A DNA stretch of 50,092 bases. Source: Pseudomonadota bacterium. GTDB taxonomy: Bacteria > Pseudomonadota > Alphaproteobacteria > Sphingomonadales > Sphingomonadaceae. A program made the position numbers and the translations under genes. Of the stretch, positions 1 through 8,881 are shown in pieces. The DNA is taken from assembly GCA_023436615.1 (NCBI GenBank), contig JAEZIO010000080.1, forward strand, positions 1-50,092. The letters are read 5' to 3'. The notes beneath the pieces were generated by a model. The model was not told where the DNA came from and searched no databases. It saw nothing but the letters and a program-made list of their open reading frames with translations. Positions within the stretch are counted from its first letter, which is position 1. The number at the start of each line of letters is the position of its first letter.

Positions 1-706
1 GAAGCGAGGTCAGGGCCACCTCTGCCGTCCCGGCAAGCCACAGCTCGTCCTCCGCGATGTGATAGGTTTCTTCCATGTGGCCCGGGAACTGGCCCTGGTT
101 GAAGAAGGCTTCCGGGCGCGCGATCGCGGGCACCGTGATCGGCGAAAACCCCGCTTCCGCGATCGTCTCCAGCGCCCAGGCCATCAGCTTGGTCTCGAGC
201 AGCGCCAGCCGACCCTTCAGGCAATAGGTCCGCGACCCGGACACCTGGACAATCCGGCTCAGGTCCGCCCAGTCGTTCCTCTCGATCAGGGCGACATGGT
301 CGAGCGGCTCGAAGCCGAACTTCGGCGGCTCGCCGACCGTCTTGACGACGGTGTTGAAGCTTTCGTCCGGCCCGACCGGCGCGCCTTCGTACGGGATGTT
401 GGGGACGAGCAGCATCAGCGCGCGGAGCGCCTCCTGCTTGCCGCCGAGCTCGCCTTCGAGCTCGCCAGCGCGCGCGCCTGCCTCCTTCGCCTTCTTCCCA
501 AGCTCCGCTTTCTCTTCGGCCGCGGCATCCTTGAACCGGCCGCTCATCGCATTCCGCTCGGCGCGCAGCTGGTCGATCTCGGTCTTGAGCGCCCGGACTT
601 CCCCGTCGAGGGCGAGGATCTCGCCGAGGTCGAGCTTCACGTTCTTCGCCGCGATCGCCCGCTCGACGGCTTCGCGGTTGGACTTGATGAAGTCGATGCC
701 CAGCAT
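1..706 (-). CDS. serS: Seryl-tRNA synthetase, N-terminal part (cut by window edge)
   Basis: Charges tRNA-Ser with serine in the cytoplasm. The reading frame opens at an ATG at 706, runs leftward without a stop and leaves the window, so only about 235 N-terminal residues are visible. The start reads MLGIDFIKSNREAVERAI, typical of the SerRS N-terminus. A long charged helical stretch follows, the coiled-coil arm that grips the long variable arm of tRNA-Ser. The class II core then begins, with a stretch ending GHMEETYHI and a motif-2-like GTAEVALTS at the cut edge. The gene is divergent from the DUF808 gene with 58 bp between starts. The identification is firm; the C-terminal half, including motif 3, cannot be checked here. 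Confidence 0.95.
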   Translation of the reverse strand, partial: MLGIDFIKSNREAVERAIAAKNVKLDLGEILALDGEVRALKTEIDQLRAERNAMSGRFKDAAAEEKAELGKKAKEAGARAGELEGELGGKQEALRALMLLVPNIPYEGAPVGPDESFNTVVKTVGEPPKFGFEPLDHVALIERNDWADLSRIVQVSGSRTYCLKGRLALLETKLMAWALETIAEAGFSPITVPAIARPEAFFNQGQFPGHMEETYHIAEDELWLAGTAEVALTSL

Positions 707-764
707 TTGCGGGCAAGTGCGCGAATTGCTTCCGAACCGCAAGAAGTTCGCCTAAGCGCCGGCG

Positions 765-1721
765 ATGCCCTCAGGCCTCGTAGCCCTCCTCGACGACGTC
801 GCGACGATCGCCAAGCTCGCGGCTTCCACCGTGGACGACGTGGCGGCCGCGGCCGGCAAGGCGAGCACCAAGGCCGCCGGCGTGGTGATCGACGATACCG
901 CGGTGACTCCGCGCTACGTCGTCGGCCTCGCGCCCGAGCGCGAGCTTCCGATCATCGCCAAGATCGCCTGGGGGTCGATCAAGAACAAGCTGCTGTTCCT
1001 GCTGCCTGCGGCTCTGCTTCTCACCGCCTTCGCGCCGTTCCTGATCACGCCGCTGCTGATGATCGGCGGGGCTTACCTGGCGTTCGAAGCGACCGAGAAG
1101 ATCCTCGAGAAAATCCTCCACGATCACGACCACGAGGACGCGCTGGTGCAGTCCCTGGACGACCCCGCCGAGCTTGAGCGCATGCAGGTGAGCGGCGCGA
1201 TCCGAACCGACTTCATCCTTTCGGCCGAGATCATGGCGATCGCCCTTGCGAGCCTCGATAACCTCACCTTGGTGACGACTGCCATTGCGCTCGCCGCGGT
1301 GGCGTTGGCCGTGACCGGCGGCGTCTACGGCGTAGTTGGCCTCATCGTGAAGCTCGACGACATCGGCCTGCACATGGCCGGGCGCCGCAACCGGAGCGCC
1401 CGCGCCTTCGGGACGGCGCTCGTGCACATCGTCCCCAAATTGCTGGTCGCATTATCCGCGATCGGCACTGCGGCGATGCTCTGGGTGGGCGGCGGAATCC
1501 TGCTCCACGGGCTCGAGGAATTGCACGTGCTGGTTCCGCTGCCGGAGACCATCCACCACGTCGCCGAGCTCGTCGCCGGCGGCGCCGGGCCGCTCGCCGG
1601 CGTGGTCGAATGGTTGATCGGGGCGCTCGGCGCTGCCGTCGTCGGGCTCGTCATCGGCGGCGCCATCGTCGCCGTTATCCGCATGGTCACGGCCCATCCC
1701 GAGAAACTGATCACCGATTAG
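765..1721 (+). CDS. DUF808 (YedI-like) inner membrane protein
   Basis: A 318-residue polytopic membrane protein of the DUF808/YedI family, whose function is unknown. The N-terminal third is soluble, with the family opening SGLVALLDDVATIAKLAA and a DDTAVTPRYVVGL segment. Hydrophobic segments follow near residues 75-105, 150-195 and 215-310, and a His/Asp-rich stretch (HDHDHED) sits around residue 120. The length is normal for the family. The start is the ATG at 765 because family homology begins at once. The stop overlaps the stop of the convergent flavin reductase gene by 4 bp, so no separate terminator fits between them. Confidence 0.88.
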   Translation: MPSGLVALLDDVATIAKLAASTVDDVAAAAGKASTKAAGVVIDDTAVTPRYVVGLAPERELPIIAKIAWGSIKNKLLFLLPAALLLTAFAPFLITPLLMIGGAYLAFEATEKILEKILHDHDHEDALVQSLDDPAELERMQVSGAIRTDFILSAEIMAIALASLDNLTLVTTAIALAAVALAVTGGVYGVVGLIVKLDDIGLHMAGRRNRSARAFGTALVHIVPKLLVALSAIGTAAMLWVGGGILLHGLEELHVLVPLPETIHHVAELVAGGAGPLAGVVEWLIGALGAAVVGLVIGGAIVAVIRMVTAHPEKLITD

Positions 1722-2233
1722 TCGAAGTGAAGGCGCCGGTATCGGCCCCGGAAATAGAGCAGAGGGTCGAGATTGGGGTCGAAGCTGGCCCGCACCACCC
1801 GGCCGACCAGGATGTCGTGGTCGCCGCCCTCGTGCAGCGCGTGGCGTTCGCATTCAAACACGCCCAGCGAATCCATAAGCAGCGGCGCTCCGGTCTCGCC
1901 CGTCGACCAGGGCGTGGCGCCGAACCGGTCCTCGTCCCGGGTCGAGAAGCGGATGGAGGCAGGCTGCTGTCCCGTCTGCAGCACGTTGACCGCAAAATGG
2001 GCCGCCCGAGTCAGCGCCGGCGCGCAGCGCGCGCTCTTGGCAATGCATACCAACAGGAGCGGCGGGTCGAGCGATACCGAAGTGAAGCTGTTGACCGTCA
2101 GCCCGAACGGCTTGCCGCGATCGTCCACGCAGGTCACCACGGTCACTCCGGTCGCGAAGCTGCCCAGCGCGTCGCGTAGCGTCCGCTGATCCGATCCGCT
2201 GCGATATTCGCGAGGAGGTGCGTCGGCGGGCAT
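1718..2233 (-). CDS. Flavin reductase family protein (HpaC/RutF-like)
   Basis: A 171-residue FMN-binding split-barrel protein. Family members reduce FMN or FAD with NAD(P)H to feed two-component monooxygenases. The N-terminal core LRDALGSFATGVTVVT and the following GLTVNSFTSVSLDPPL are the classic flavin-binding segments, and the C-terminal GRVVRASFDPNLDPLLYFRGRY closes the domain. It lies 27 bp downstream of phhA on the same strand and is probably cotranscribed with it. That is odd, because phenylalanine hydroxylase uses a pterin rather than a flavin. The real partner oxygenase is not visible in the window. Confidence 0.88.
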   Translation of the reverse strand: MPADAPPREYRSGSDQRTLRDALGSFATGVTVVTCVDDRGKPFGLTVNSFTSVSLDPPLLLVCIAKSARCAPALTRAAHFAVNVLQTGQQPASIRFSTRDEDRFGATPWSTGETGAPLLMDSLGVFECERHALHEGGDHDILVGRVVRASFDPNLDPLLYFRGRYRRLHFD

Positions 2234-2260
2234 TGCGGCGAAGCCTATAGCGCACCGAAG

Positions 2261-3028
2261 CTATAAGGCGAGCAGCCGTTCGGGCGTCAACGCCAGCACT
2301 TCGGCGACCGTCGACTCGAGCGTGCGCGATACCAGGTAGCGCGGCTGGAAATCGTCATGCCTGTAGGGCGTTGCGAGGGCGCGTTCGACCGAGAAGGGCA
2401 GCCGCTCGACCTCGTCGCTCTCGAGGCTGAGGTGCGCCTCGCCGAAACTCGAGGCGAGCCCCGCGCCGAGGATCTTGAGCTCGCCTCCCTCGCGCGCGAG
2501 TCCGAATTCGACGCTGTGCCAGTAGATTCGCGCCATCCGCTGCCCCTCGCCGGCGGCGATCGCAGTGAGCCCGAGCCGTCCGACATGCTCGACCATCTCG
2601 GCGAAGTCGTGGTGCGCGAGCATGGGGATGTGGCCGAACAGGTCGTGGAAACAGTCCGGGGCTTCCAGATAGTCGAGCTGCGCGCGCGATCGGATGAAAT
2701 TGCCGATCGGGAACACACGCTCTGCGAGCATCGCGAAGAAGATTGCGTCGGGCACTAATCCCGGCACCGCGACCGTGCGCCAGCCCGTGCGGGGCTCCAG
2801 GATGGCGTTCAGTTCGCCAAGCTCGGGAATTCCGGGATGCCCGAGCCGCAGCAGGTCTATTCCGGCGAGGAACGGCGAGACGACGCGGCTTCCGAGAAGC
2901 TCGACCTGGCGGGCGAACAGCAGGTCCCACACCGCATGGTCTTCCTCAGTGAAACTGTCCCAGCCCTGCGGCACGACAAAGTCTTGCCAGCGGCTCGTTC
3001 GATCTTTCGTGATTGCGTCCTGGAACAC
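2261..3028 (-). CDS. phhA: Phenylalanine 4-monooxygenase
   Basis: Pterin- and iron-dependent hydroxylase that turns phenylalanine into tyrosine in the cytoplasm. I place the start at the GTG at 3028 (reads VFQDAITKDRTSRWQDF), 4 bases after an AAGGAAG ribosome binding site. This gives 255 residues, a usual bacterial length. A longer in-frame opening from about 3124 would run through the terminator hairpin and is unlikely. The catalytic domain shows FHDLFGHIPMLAHHDF, containing the two iron-ligand histidines, and IYWHSVEFGL, containing the glutamate ligand. phhB, for cofactor recycling, lies 1.6 kb away and hppD, for the next catabolic step after transamination, just beyond it. The upstream leader carries a Tyr-rich peptide and an intrinsic terminator, suggesting attenuation by charged tRNA-Tyr. 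Confidence 0.95.
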   Translation of the reverse strand: MFQDAITKDRTSRWQDFVVPQGWDSFTEEDHAVWDLLFARQVELLGSRVVSPFLAGIDLLRLGHPGIPELGELNAILEPRTGWRTVAVPGLVPDAIFFAMLAERVFPIGNFIRSRAQLDYLEAPDCFHDLFGHIPMLAHHDFAEMVEHVGRLGLTAIAAGEGQRMARIYWHSVEFGLAREGGELKILGAGLASSFGEAHLSLESDEVERLPFSVERALATPYRHDDFQPRYLVSRTLESTVAEVLALTPERLLAL

Positions 3029-3049
3029 TCGTCTTCCTTTCGTGGGCAA

Positions 3050-3081
3050 CAAAAAACCCGCCGGGCGGGGGCCAGGCGGGT
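3050..3081 (-). terminator. Intrinsic terminator in the phhA leader (candidate attenuator)
   Basis: On the minus strand ACCCGCC, a 12-base loop and GGCGGGT form a 7-bp GC stem followed directly by TTTTTG. It sits between the leader peptide stop (3111) and the phhA ribosome binding site (3034-3040), so it can only act on the phhA transcript before the gene. Confidence 0.8.
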
Positions 3082-3129
3082 CGAGGTTGGTCGTCTGATC
3101 TAGGCGCGCGTCAGCCGGTCCCAACCTCG
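3082..3129 (-). promoter_or_regulatory. Inverted repeat overlapping the leader peptide end (candidate antiterminator)
   Basis: A perfect 9-bp inverted repeat: CGAGGTTGG (3129-3121 on the minus strand, inside codons 14-17 of the leader peptide) pairs with CCAACCTCG (3090-3082), immediately beside the terminator's first arm. A CTGA/TCAG pairing sits inside the loop. A ribosome stalled at the Tyr codons would leave this hairpin free, while one reaching the stop codon would cover its first arm. The two stems are adjacent rather than overlapping as I read them, so mutual exclusion needs a folding calculation. Confidence 0.6.
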
Positions 3130-3170
3130 TCGGGATAATAATAGCGGCTGATTGCGGCGATGCGGTTCAT
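3111..3170 (-). CDS. Tyr-rich leader peptide of phhA
   Basis: A 19-codon reading frame, ATG at 3170 to TGA at 3111, with a strong GAGGAGG ribosome binding site directly upstream (3173-3179). The peptide reads MNRIAAISRYYYPDEVGTG. Codons 10-12 are TAT-TAT-TAT, an unlikely run in so GC-rich a genome and the product amino acid of the downstream enzyme. With the following inverted repeat and terminator, it has the layout of classical ribosome-mediated attenuators such as trpL or pheL. Scarce tyrosine would stall the ribosome and permit phhA transcription. The peptide itself probably has no other role. Regulation is inferred from layout only. Confidence 0.72.
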   Translation of the reverse strand: MNRIAAISRYYYPDEVGTG

Positions 3171-3238
3171 TGCCTCCTCGATATGACGGGTCCGGCCTTA
3201 ACGTTCAATGGCCACGGAAGTTCGCGCAAGCGGCGCGG

Positions 3239-3769
3239 CTACAGCAGCGCGACCGCAAGCAAGGGATCGAGCAGGAGGTGCGTGGCCGCATGCGCCGTGA
3301 GCGCGGTCAGCCAGCCGTGGCGCCAGTAGAGATAGCCCCAGACGCATCCCACTGCCCAGAACCGCAGCGACCCGTAGATCGGTTCGGCGACGACCAGCGC
3401 GCCGACATTGGCGAACTGCGAAACCACGATCGCGGCCGCGAACGCGATGGCCGGCACCGGCTTGCGCCACGCGCTCATCACCCACACCAGCAATGTCATG
3501 ACGATGAGGCGAAATTTCACTTCTTCGATGGACGAGCCCAGCACCGCGAGCAACGTGCGCGGCACGAGCGCGCTGGTGTAGAAGCTCACATAATCGGCCG
3601 GCAGCGATTGCCGGAACATCAGCGCATCGAGCACGACGATCCACGCCGTCACGGCGAGGATGGCGATAGCTCCCGCCTGCACCGCGCGCGCTTTGTGACG
3701 CGGCCGAAAGCGCAGGCCGCCCGGAAGGGACCATCTGCTGGACAATGCGGGTGCGATTCCCGTCTGCAC
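3239..3769 (-). CDS. CPBP-family intramembrane metalloprotease-like protein
   Basis: A 176-residue membrane protein with several hydrophobic segments. It carries the two signatures of the CPBP (Abi/Rce1-like) family: EEVKFR around residue 82 (the EExxxR glutamate pair) and HAATHLLLDP near the C-terminus (the conserved histidine). Family members cleave prenylated or membrane substrates in eukaryotes and give bacteriocin self-immunity in some bacteria; the substrate here is unknown. The start is a GTG at 3769 with no convincing ribosome binding site, so the true start may be further in. It is shorter than many relatives. Confidence 0.75.
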   Translation of the reverse strand: MQTGIAPALSSRWSLPGGLRFRPRHKARAVQAGAIAILAVTAWIVVLDALMFRQSLPADYVSFYTSALVPRTLLAVLGSSIEEVKFRLIVMTLLVWVMSAWRKPVPAIAFAAAIVVSQFANVGALVVAEPIYGSLRFWAVGCVWGYLYWRHGWLTALTAHAATHLLLDPLLAVALL

Positions 3770-3876
3770 GATGCGCAGGATAACCCAGCTTCCCTAACAC
3801 GGGCTTTCGCCTGGCGTGTGCCGGTTCAGCCCCATCCGTTAAGATTTTGCTGACCACATTTGGCTAGGCATCGCAC

Positions 3877-4585
3877 ATGGTCAGCCCCGTCGCACTTATG
3901 GCTCTCACGCTCGCCTGCGTGACGCTTTTCGAGCTCCGCAAGCCGGCGGTTGCGGACCGTGCCGACCGCTGGTTCAATCTGGGTGTTCGGGCTTCTGCTG
4001 ATGTCGAGCCAGGCGCTGCTCGTCCCGAAGATCCTCGCGGCGCTTTCGACGTCGCCGATCGTCGATGCCGCCGCGGTGCCCTTCTGGCTGGGCCTGCTGC
4101 TGTTCGTCTTCGTCATGGATCTCGGCGAATATCTGTTCCACCGCGCGCAGCACGCCATTCCATTCCTGTGGCGCATGCACTCGCTGCACCATTCCGACCC
4201 GAACATGACGGCGACGACCGCCGAGCGGCATTTCTGGGCCGACCCCATCGTGAAAGCCGTTACGATCTGGCCGCTCGCAGCAGCGATTGTCGCGCCGACG
4301 GCCACCATGGTCGGCGCTTATTCGGCGATTTCGCTGTGGCACTTCGTCGTCCACGCGAACATCCGGCTCGACCTCGGCCGCTGGTCATGGCTGCTCAACA
4401 GCCCCGCCTATCATCGCCGCCACCACTCGGCGGAGCCCGAGCATTTCGGAAGCAATTATGCGGCGCTGTTCCCGATATTCGACCTTCTCAGCGGCGCCTA
4501 TCGCCGGCCCGTCGGCTACCCTCGGACCGGCCTCCCGGAGCGCCCGCGGACATTTGCGGCGGCCCTGACCTGGCCGCTTCGCTGA
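3877..4585 (+). pseudogene. Sterol desaturase/fatty acid hydroxylase family gene, frameshifted
   Basis: The His-box motifs of the membrane di-iron hydroxylase family are all present in the distal frame: HRAQH, HSLHH and HRRHH, with GEYLFHRAQHAIPFLWRMH in the core. The expected N-terminus (first membrane helix, then FELRKPAVADRADRWFNLGV) lies in another frame starting at the ATG at 3877. The switch falls at about 3982-3986 in CTGGGTGTTCGGG. Adding one GT unit there (CTGGGTGTGTTCGGG) restores a single frame reading NLGVFGLLLMSSQ, so a 2-bp contraction of a GT repeat is the simplest explanation. It could be a genuine broken gene, phase-variable, or a sequencing error. The distal frame alone would need a TTG start at 3950 and would lack the first helix. 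Confidence 0.75.
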
Positions 4586-4604
4586 CTGGTCGGTCGCGGA
4601 TCGC

Positions 4605-4865
4605 CTAGCCCTGCTTTGAGGCAATTCGGCCGATCGCCTCGGCGAGCTTGATGTCGCGGTCGGTCACTCCGCCCGCGTCGTGGCTGGTCAGCCGCAAATC
4701 GACGCGGTTCCAGACGCTCGTGAACTCGGGATGGTGATCGACCTTTTCCGCCTGCAGTGCGACGCGCGTGAGGAAGGCGAAGGCCTCGCTGAAGTCCGCG
4801 AACCTGAACGTCCGCAACAGCGCCTTGCCGCCGTCCTCGAGGGACCAGCCGTCCGGTGCGTCCAT
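4605..4865 (-). CDS. phhB: Pterin-4a-carbinolamine dehydratase
   Basis: Dehydrates 4a-hydroxytetrahydrobiopterin (or the tetrahydromonapterin equivalent) released by PhhA, so that the cofactor can be reduced and reused. The family motif is clear: EKVDHHPEFTSVWNRVDL, then LTSHDAGGVTDRDIKLAEAI. I chose the ATG at 4865 (MDAPDGWSLEDG, 86 residues) because an AGGAGA ribosome binding site sits just upstream. An in-frame ATG at 4895 is possible but places that site inside the gene. It is convergent with the broken desaturase gene and divergent from hppD, and is not in the phhA operon. Confidence 0.93.
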   Translation of the reverse strand: MDAPDGWSLEDGGKALLRTFRFADFSEAFAFLTRVALQAEKVDHHPEFTSVWNRVDLRLTSHDAGGVTDRDIKLAEAIGRIASKQG

Positions 4866-5072
4866 CTTCCGATTCTCCTGTCCTACAGGCGCCATCTTCG
4901 CTTACCCGCGCCGGAATGAGCAAGCTTTCGCACCCCCAGGACCGGCTCTCGATCGCCTGTTTCTCGCGCGCCCGCGCGTGCGCACGCGTGTACCTTCGCT
5001 GCGTTCGCTGCGTTTGGAGGCCTTGAAATGGCACCGGTCGGAGCGCAGTTGGGCTGCAAAGGAGACTGGCTG

Positions 5073-6164
5073 ATGGCTACGCAGCTCGCCGAGGAGAAGT
5101 CGATCCTCGGTCTCGACAATCCGATGGGCACCGACGGCTTCGAGTTCGTGGAATATACGGCGCCTGACCCGGAGCTTCTGCGCGACCTCTTCACCAGGAT
5201 GGGCTTCCCCGCTGTCGCCAGGCACAAGCGGAAGAATGTCACCCTGCACAAGCAGCAGGACATCCATTTCATCATCAACAGCGAGCCGGGCAGCTACGCC
5301 GAGGACTATGCGAAAGCGCACGGGCCGAGCGCCTGCGCGATGGCCTTCCGGGTCAAGGATGCGAAGGCGGCGTTCGAGCGGGCGGTGAAGCTCGGCGCGA
5401 CGCCGGCGAAGACCGATGTGGCCCACGGCGAGATGGACATTCCCGCGATCGAGGGCATCGGCGGCTCGTTGCTCTTCTTCGTCGACAAATATGGAGCGAA
5501 CGGCTCGATCTACGAGGTGGATTTCGACTTCTTCGAGGATGCGGCGAAGATCGAGGCCGACCACGCGTCGCACCTCACTTACATCGACCACCTCACCCAT
5601 AATGTTCACCGCGGCCGGATGGCGGTCTGGGCCGATTTCTACGAGCGGCTCTTCAACTTCCGCGAGATCCGCTACTTCGACATCGAGGGCAAGCAGACCG
5701 GCCTGTTCTCGAAGGCGATGACCTCGCCCTGCGGCAAGATCCGGATCCCGCTCAACGAAAGCCAGGACGACAAGAGCCAGATCGAGGAGTTTCTCCGCGA
5801 ATATAAGGGCGAGGGAATCCAGCACATCGCGCTGGGCAGTGACGACATCTACACCGCCGTCGACATCATCCGTGCTCGCGGCATTCCCTTCCAGGACACG
5901 CCGGACACCTATTATGAGATGCTTCCCGAGCGTATCAAAGGCCATGACGAGAGCATTCCCGAGCTCGAGAAGCGCCGGATCCTCATGGACGGCGCTCCGA
6001 CGGAGGGGCAGGGCCTGCTGCTGCAGATTTTCACGCAGAACGTGATCGGGCCGATCTTCTTCGAGATCATCCAGCGCAAGGGCAACGAGGGCTTCGGCGA
6101 GGGCAATTTCAAGGCGCTGTTCGAAAGCATCGAGCTCGACCAGATGCGGCGCGGAGTTCTTTGA
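5073..6164 (+). CDS. hppD: 4-hydroxyphenylpyruvate dioxygenase
   Basis: Non-haem Fe(II) enzyme turning 4-hydroxyphenylpyruvate into homogentisate, the committing step of tyrosine catabolism. It has two vicinal-oxygen-chelate domains. Metal ligands are visible in YIDHLTHNVHRG and IQHIALGSDDI, with the glutamate in the C-terminal FFEIIQRKGNEGFGEGNF. The start is the ATG at 5073 (MATQLAEEKSILGLDNPMG), preceded by AAGGAGA at an 8-base gap, giving 363 residues, the family's usual length. With phhA and phhB it forms the upper route from phenylalanine; homogentisate dioxygenase is not in the window. Confidence 0.95.
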   Translation: MATQLAEEKSILGLDNPMGTDGFEFVEYTAPDPELLRDLFTRMGFPAVARHKRKNVTLHKQQDIHFIINSEPGSYAEDYAKAHGPSACAMAFRVKDAKAAFERAVKLGATPAKTDVAHGEMDIPAIEGIGGSLLFFVDKYGANGSIYEVDFDFFEDAAKIEADHASHLTYIDHLTHNVHRGRMAVWADFYERLFNFREIRYFDIEGKQTGLFSKAMTSPCGKIRIPLNESQDDKSQIEEFLREYKGEGIQHIALGSDDIYTAVDIIRARGIPFQDTPDTYYEMLPERIKGHDESIPELEKRRILMDGAPTEGQGLLLQIFTQNVIGPIFFEIIQRKGNEGFGEGNFKALFESIELDQMRRGVL

Positions 6165-6176
6165 CTAGCAGCTTGC

Positions 6177-6245
6177 CGTCATTGCGAGCGTAGCGAAGCA
6201 ATCCAGTTTCTGGATCGCCACGTCGCTTCGCTCCTCGCGATGACG
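6177..6245. repeat. Extragenic palindromic element
   Basis: An imperfect palindrome of about 69 bp starting CGTCATTGCGAGCGTAGCG and ending CTCGCGATGACG, with a TTT centre flanked by CCAG and CTGG. It lies 12 bp after the hppD stop and abuts the ribosome binding site of the thiolase gene. Similar CGTCATTGCGAGCG palindromes are common intergenic repeats in alphaproteobacteria. It could fold in RNA and insulate or tune the downstream gene. Confidence 0.75.
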
Positions 6246-6255
6246 AGGAGATACA

Positions 6256-7458
<1,203 letters not shown>

Positions 7459-7467
7459 ACTGGCGCC

Positions 7468-7932
7468 ATGGCGACGGCGGTCAAAGACCTCGACGAAGCC
7501 GCGATCATGGCGGTGCTGGACAGCGTGCCCGATCCGGAGATTCCGGCGCTGTCGATCACCGACCTTGGAATCGTCCGCAAGGTCACTGCGGACCCGCCGC
7601 GCGTGTTCATCAGCCCGACCTACACAGGCTGCCCGGCGACTCTGGCGATCGAGCAGGCGATCCGCGACGCGCTCGACGCCGCCGGCTTCCGCGACGTGTT
7701 CGTCGAGCGCGTGTTGTTTCCGCCGTGGACCACCGACTGGATCAGCGAGCGGGGCCGCGACCGGCTGAAGGCGTACGGGATTGCGCCGCCGAGCGCCTCC
7801 GCGACTGCGCAATGCCCGCGCTGCGGCTCAAGCGACACGGCGGAAATCAGCCGCTTCGGCTCGACTCCATGCAAGGCGCAATGGCGCTGCAACGCCTGTC
7901 AGGAGCCGTTCGACCGCTTCAAGTGCCACTGA
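7468..7932 (+). CDS. paaD: Phenylacetyl-CoA epoxidase subunit PaaD (MIP18/Fe-S assembly-like)
   Basis: A 154-residue protein of the PaaD family. The N-terminal DUF59/MIP18 domain reads DPEIPALSITDLGIVRKV and TYTGCPATLAIEQ. The C-terminal domain carries a four-cysteine zinc-ribbon-like set (CPRCGSSDT ... CNACQEPFDRFKC). PaaD is needed for a functional PaaABCDE phenylacetyl-CoA epoxidase and probably assists iron maturation. paaA, paaB, paaC and paaE are not within this window, so the gene is separated from its usual operon. Its 3' end overlaps the convergent DUF2891 gene by 14 bp. Confidence 0.9.
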   Translation: MATAVKDLDEAAIMAVLDSVPDPEIPALSITDLGIVRKVTADPPRVFISPTYTGCPATLAIEQAIRDALDAAGFRDVFVERVLFPPWTTDWISERGRDRLKAYGIAPPSASATAQCPRCGSSDTAEISRFGSTPCKAQWRCNACQEPFDRFKCH

Positions 7933-8881
7933 GCAGCGCCAGGAGCGCGAAGCTCTGGAGCCAGTGCTCGCCCATATAGTCGCCGGAAACATGCGGCAGC
8001 GCAGCGTCGAGGTGATTTACCGCGTATTGCGGATGCCCAAGCTCGCGCCAGCACCAGGCTCGGCTCAGGTTGAGGCCATCGAGGTGGGCGATCTTGCCGT
8101 CGCTTCGGTCGCTGACCGTCGCCGGAGTGAACAGGGTTTGCGGCTCGCGGCGCTCGATTCGCGGCAGGAAGTCGGCGAACCAGGTCGCGAACTCGCCGCC
8201 CAGAACGCGCTTCATCAGCAGCGCCTCGGTCAGCGTCGGCGACAGGAAGTCGTCACCGCTCGGCTCCCACGCCTGCGCGTCACGGTCGCTGCCGAACCAG
8301 TGCTTCGCCCGCTCTGCGATCAGCTGGGCGAGCGCTGAATCCAACCCCTCTGCCCATTCCAGCGCTAGCACTAGCGCGAATGCCGTGTTGAAATGCGTCC
8401 CGGCGCGGATCGGGTAAGTGAGGATCGCCAGATAATGGCGGAAGCGGTCGGCGAACGCCCCGGCCAGCGGCTCGAGCTCGGCGGCCCAACCCTTGTCCGA
8501 ATGCCGCGTCGCCTCGAGGTGGAGCATCAGCAGCCACGCCCAGCCGTACGGCCGCTCGAACGGGCCCGACAGTGGGCGCTCGAGATAGGCGAGTTCGACC
8601 GCTACGTTTTCCGCGATGAAGCTCGCATCGGCGAGCTGCTCGATTTGAGCGGCTTCGGCGATGTCGGGATACAGCCGCCGAAGCGTGAGCAGGCTCCACC
8701 AGCCGTGGACGCAGCTGTGCCAGTCGAAGCTTCCGAAGAAGATCGGATGAAGCACCCGCGGCGGAGCCAGGTCCTCGTCGCCGAGCAGCACATGGTCGAG
8801 CTTGTGCGGATATTCCTTGCCGACATGGCCGAGCGCGATCCGCGCCATCTGCGCCGCCATGTCGGCGTTCAATGCGCCCAT
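7919..8881 (-). CDS. DUF2891 family protein
   Basis: A 320-residue soluble protein of the DUF2891 family, with conserved FFGSFDWHSCVHGWWSLL near the N-terminus, FERPYGWAWLLMLHLE in the middle and LNLSRAWCWRELGHP toward the C-terminus. The alpha-helical, Trp-rich make-up is reminiscent of alpha/alpha toroids, but no activity is established. It is the last gene of a tight operon with 5-oxoprolinase, DUF969 and DUF979. Its ATG overlaps the DUF979 stop by 13 bp, and an alternative ATG lies eight codons in. Context suggests a role in cyclic amide or peptide-derived amino acid use. Confidence 0.88.
   Translation of the reverse strand: MGALNADMAAQMARIALGHVGKEYPHKLDHVLLGDEDLAPPRVLHPIFFGSFDWHSCVHGWWSLLTLRRLYPDIAEAAQIEQLADASFIAENVAVELAYLERPLSGPFERPYGWAWLLMLHLEATRHSDKGWAAELEPLAGAFADRFRHYLAILTYPIRAGTHFNTAFALVLALEWAEGLDSALAQLIAERAKHWFGSDRDAQAWEPSGDDFLSPTLTEALLMKRVLGGEFATWFADFLPRIERREPQTLFTPATVSDRSDGKIAHLDGLNLSRAWCWRELGHPQYAVNHLDAALPHVSGDYMGEHWLQSFALLALLSGT

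Noticed and set aside
3029..3124. Longer N-terminus for phhA running through the leader
   Set aside because: It would start at TTG, translate the terminator hairpin and ignore the good ribosome binding site at 3034-3040.
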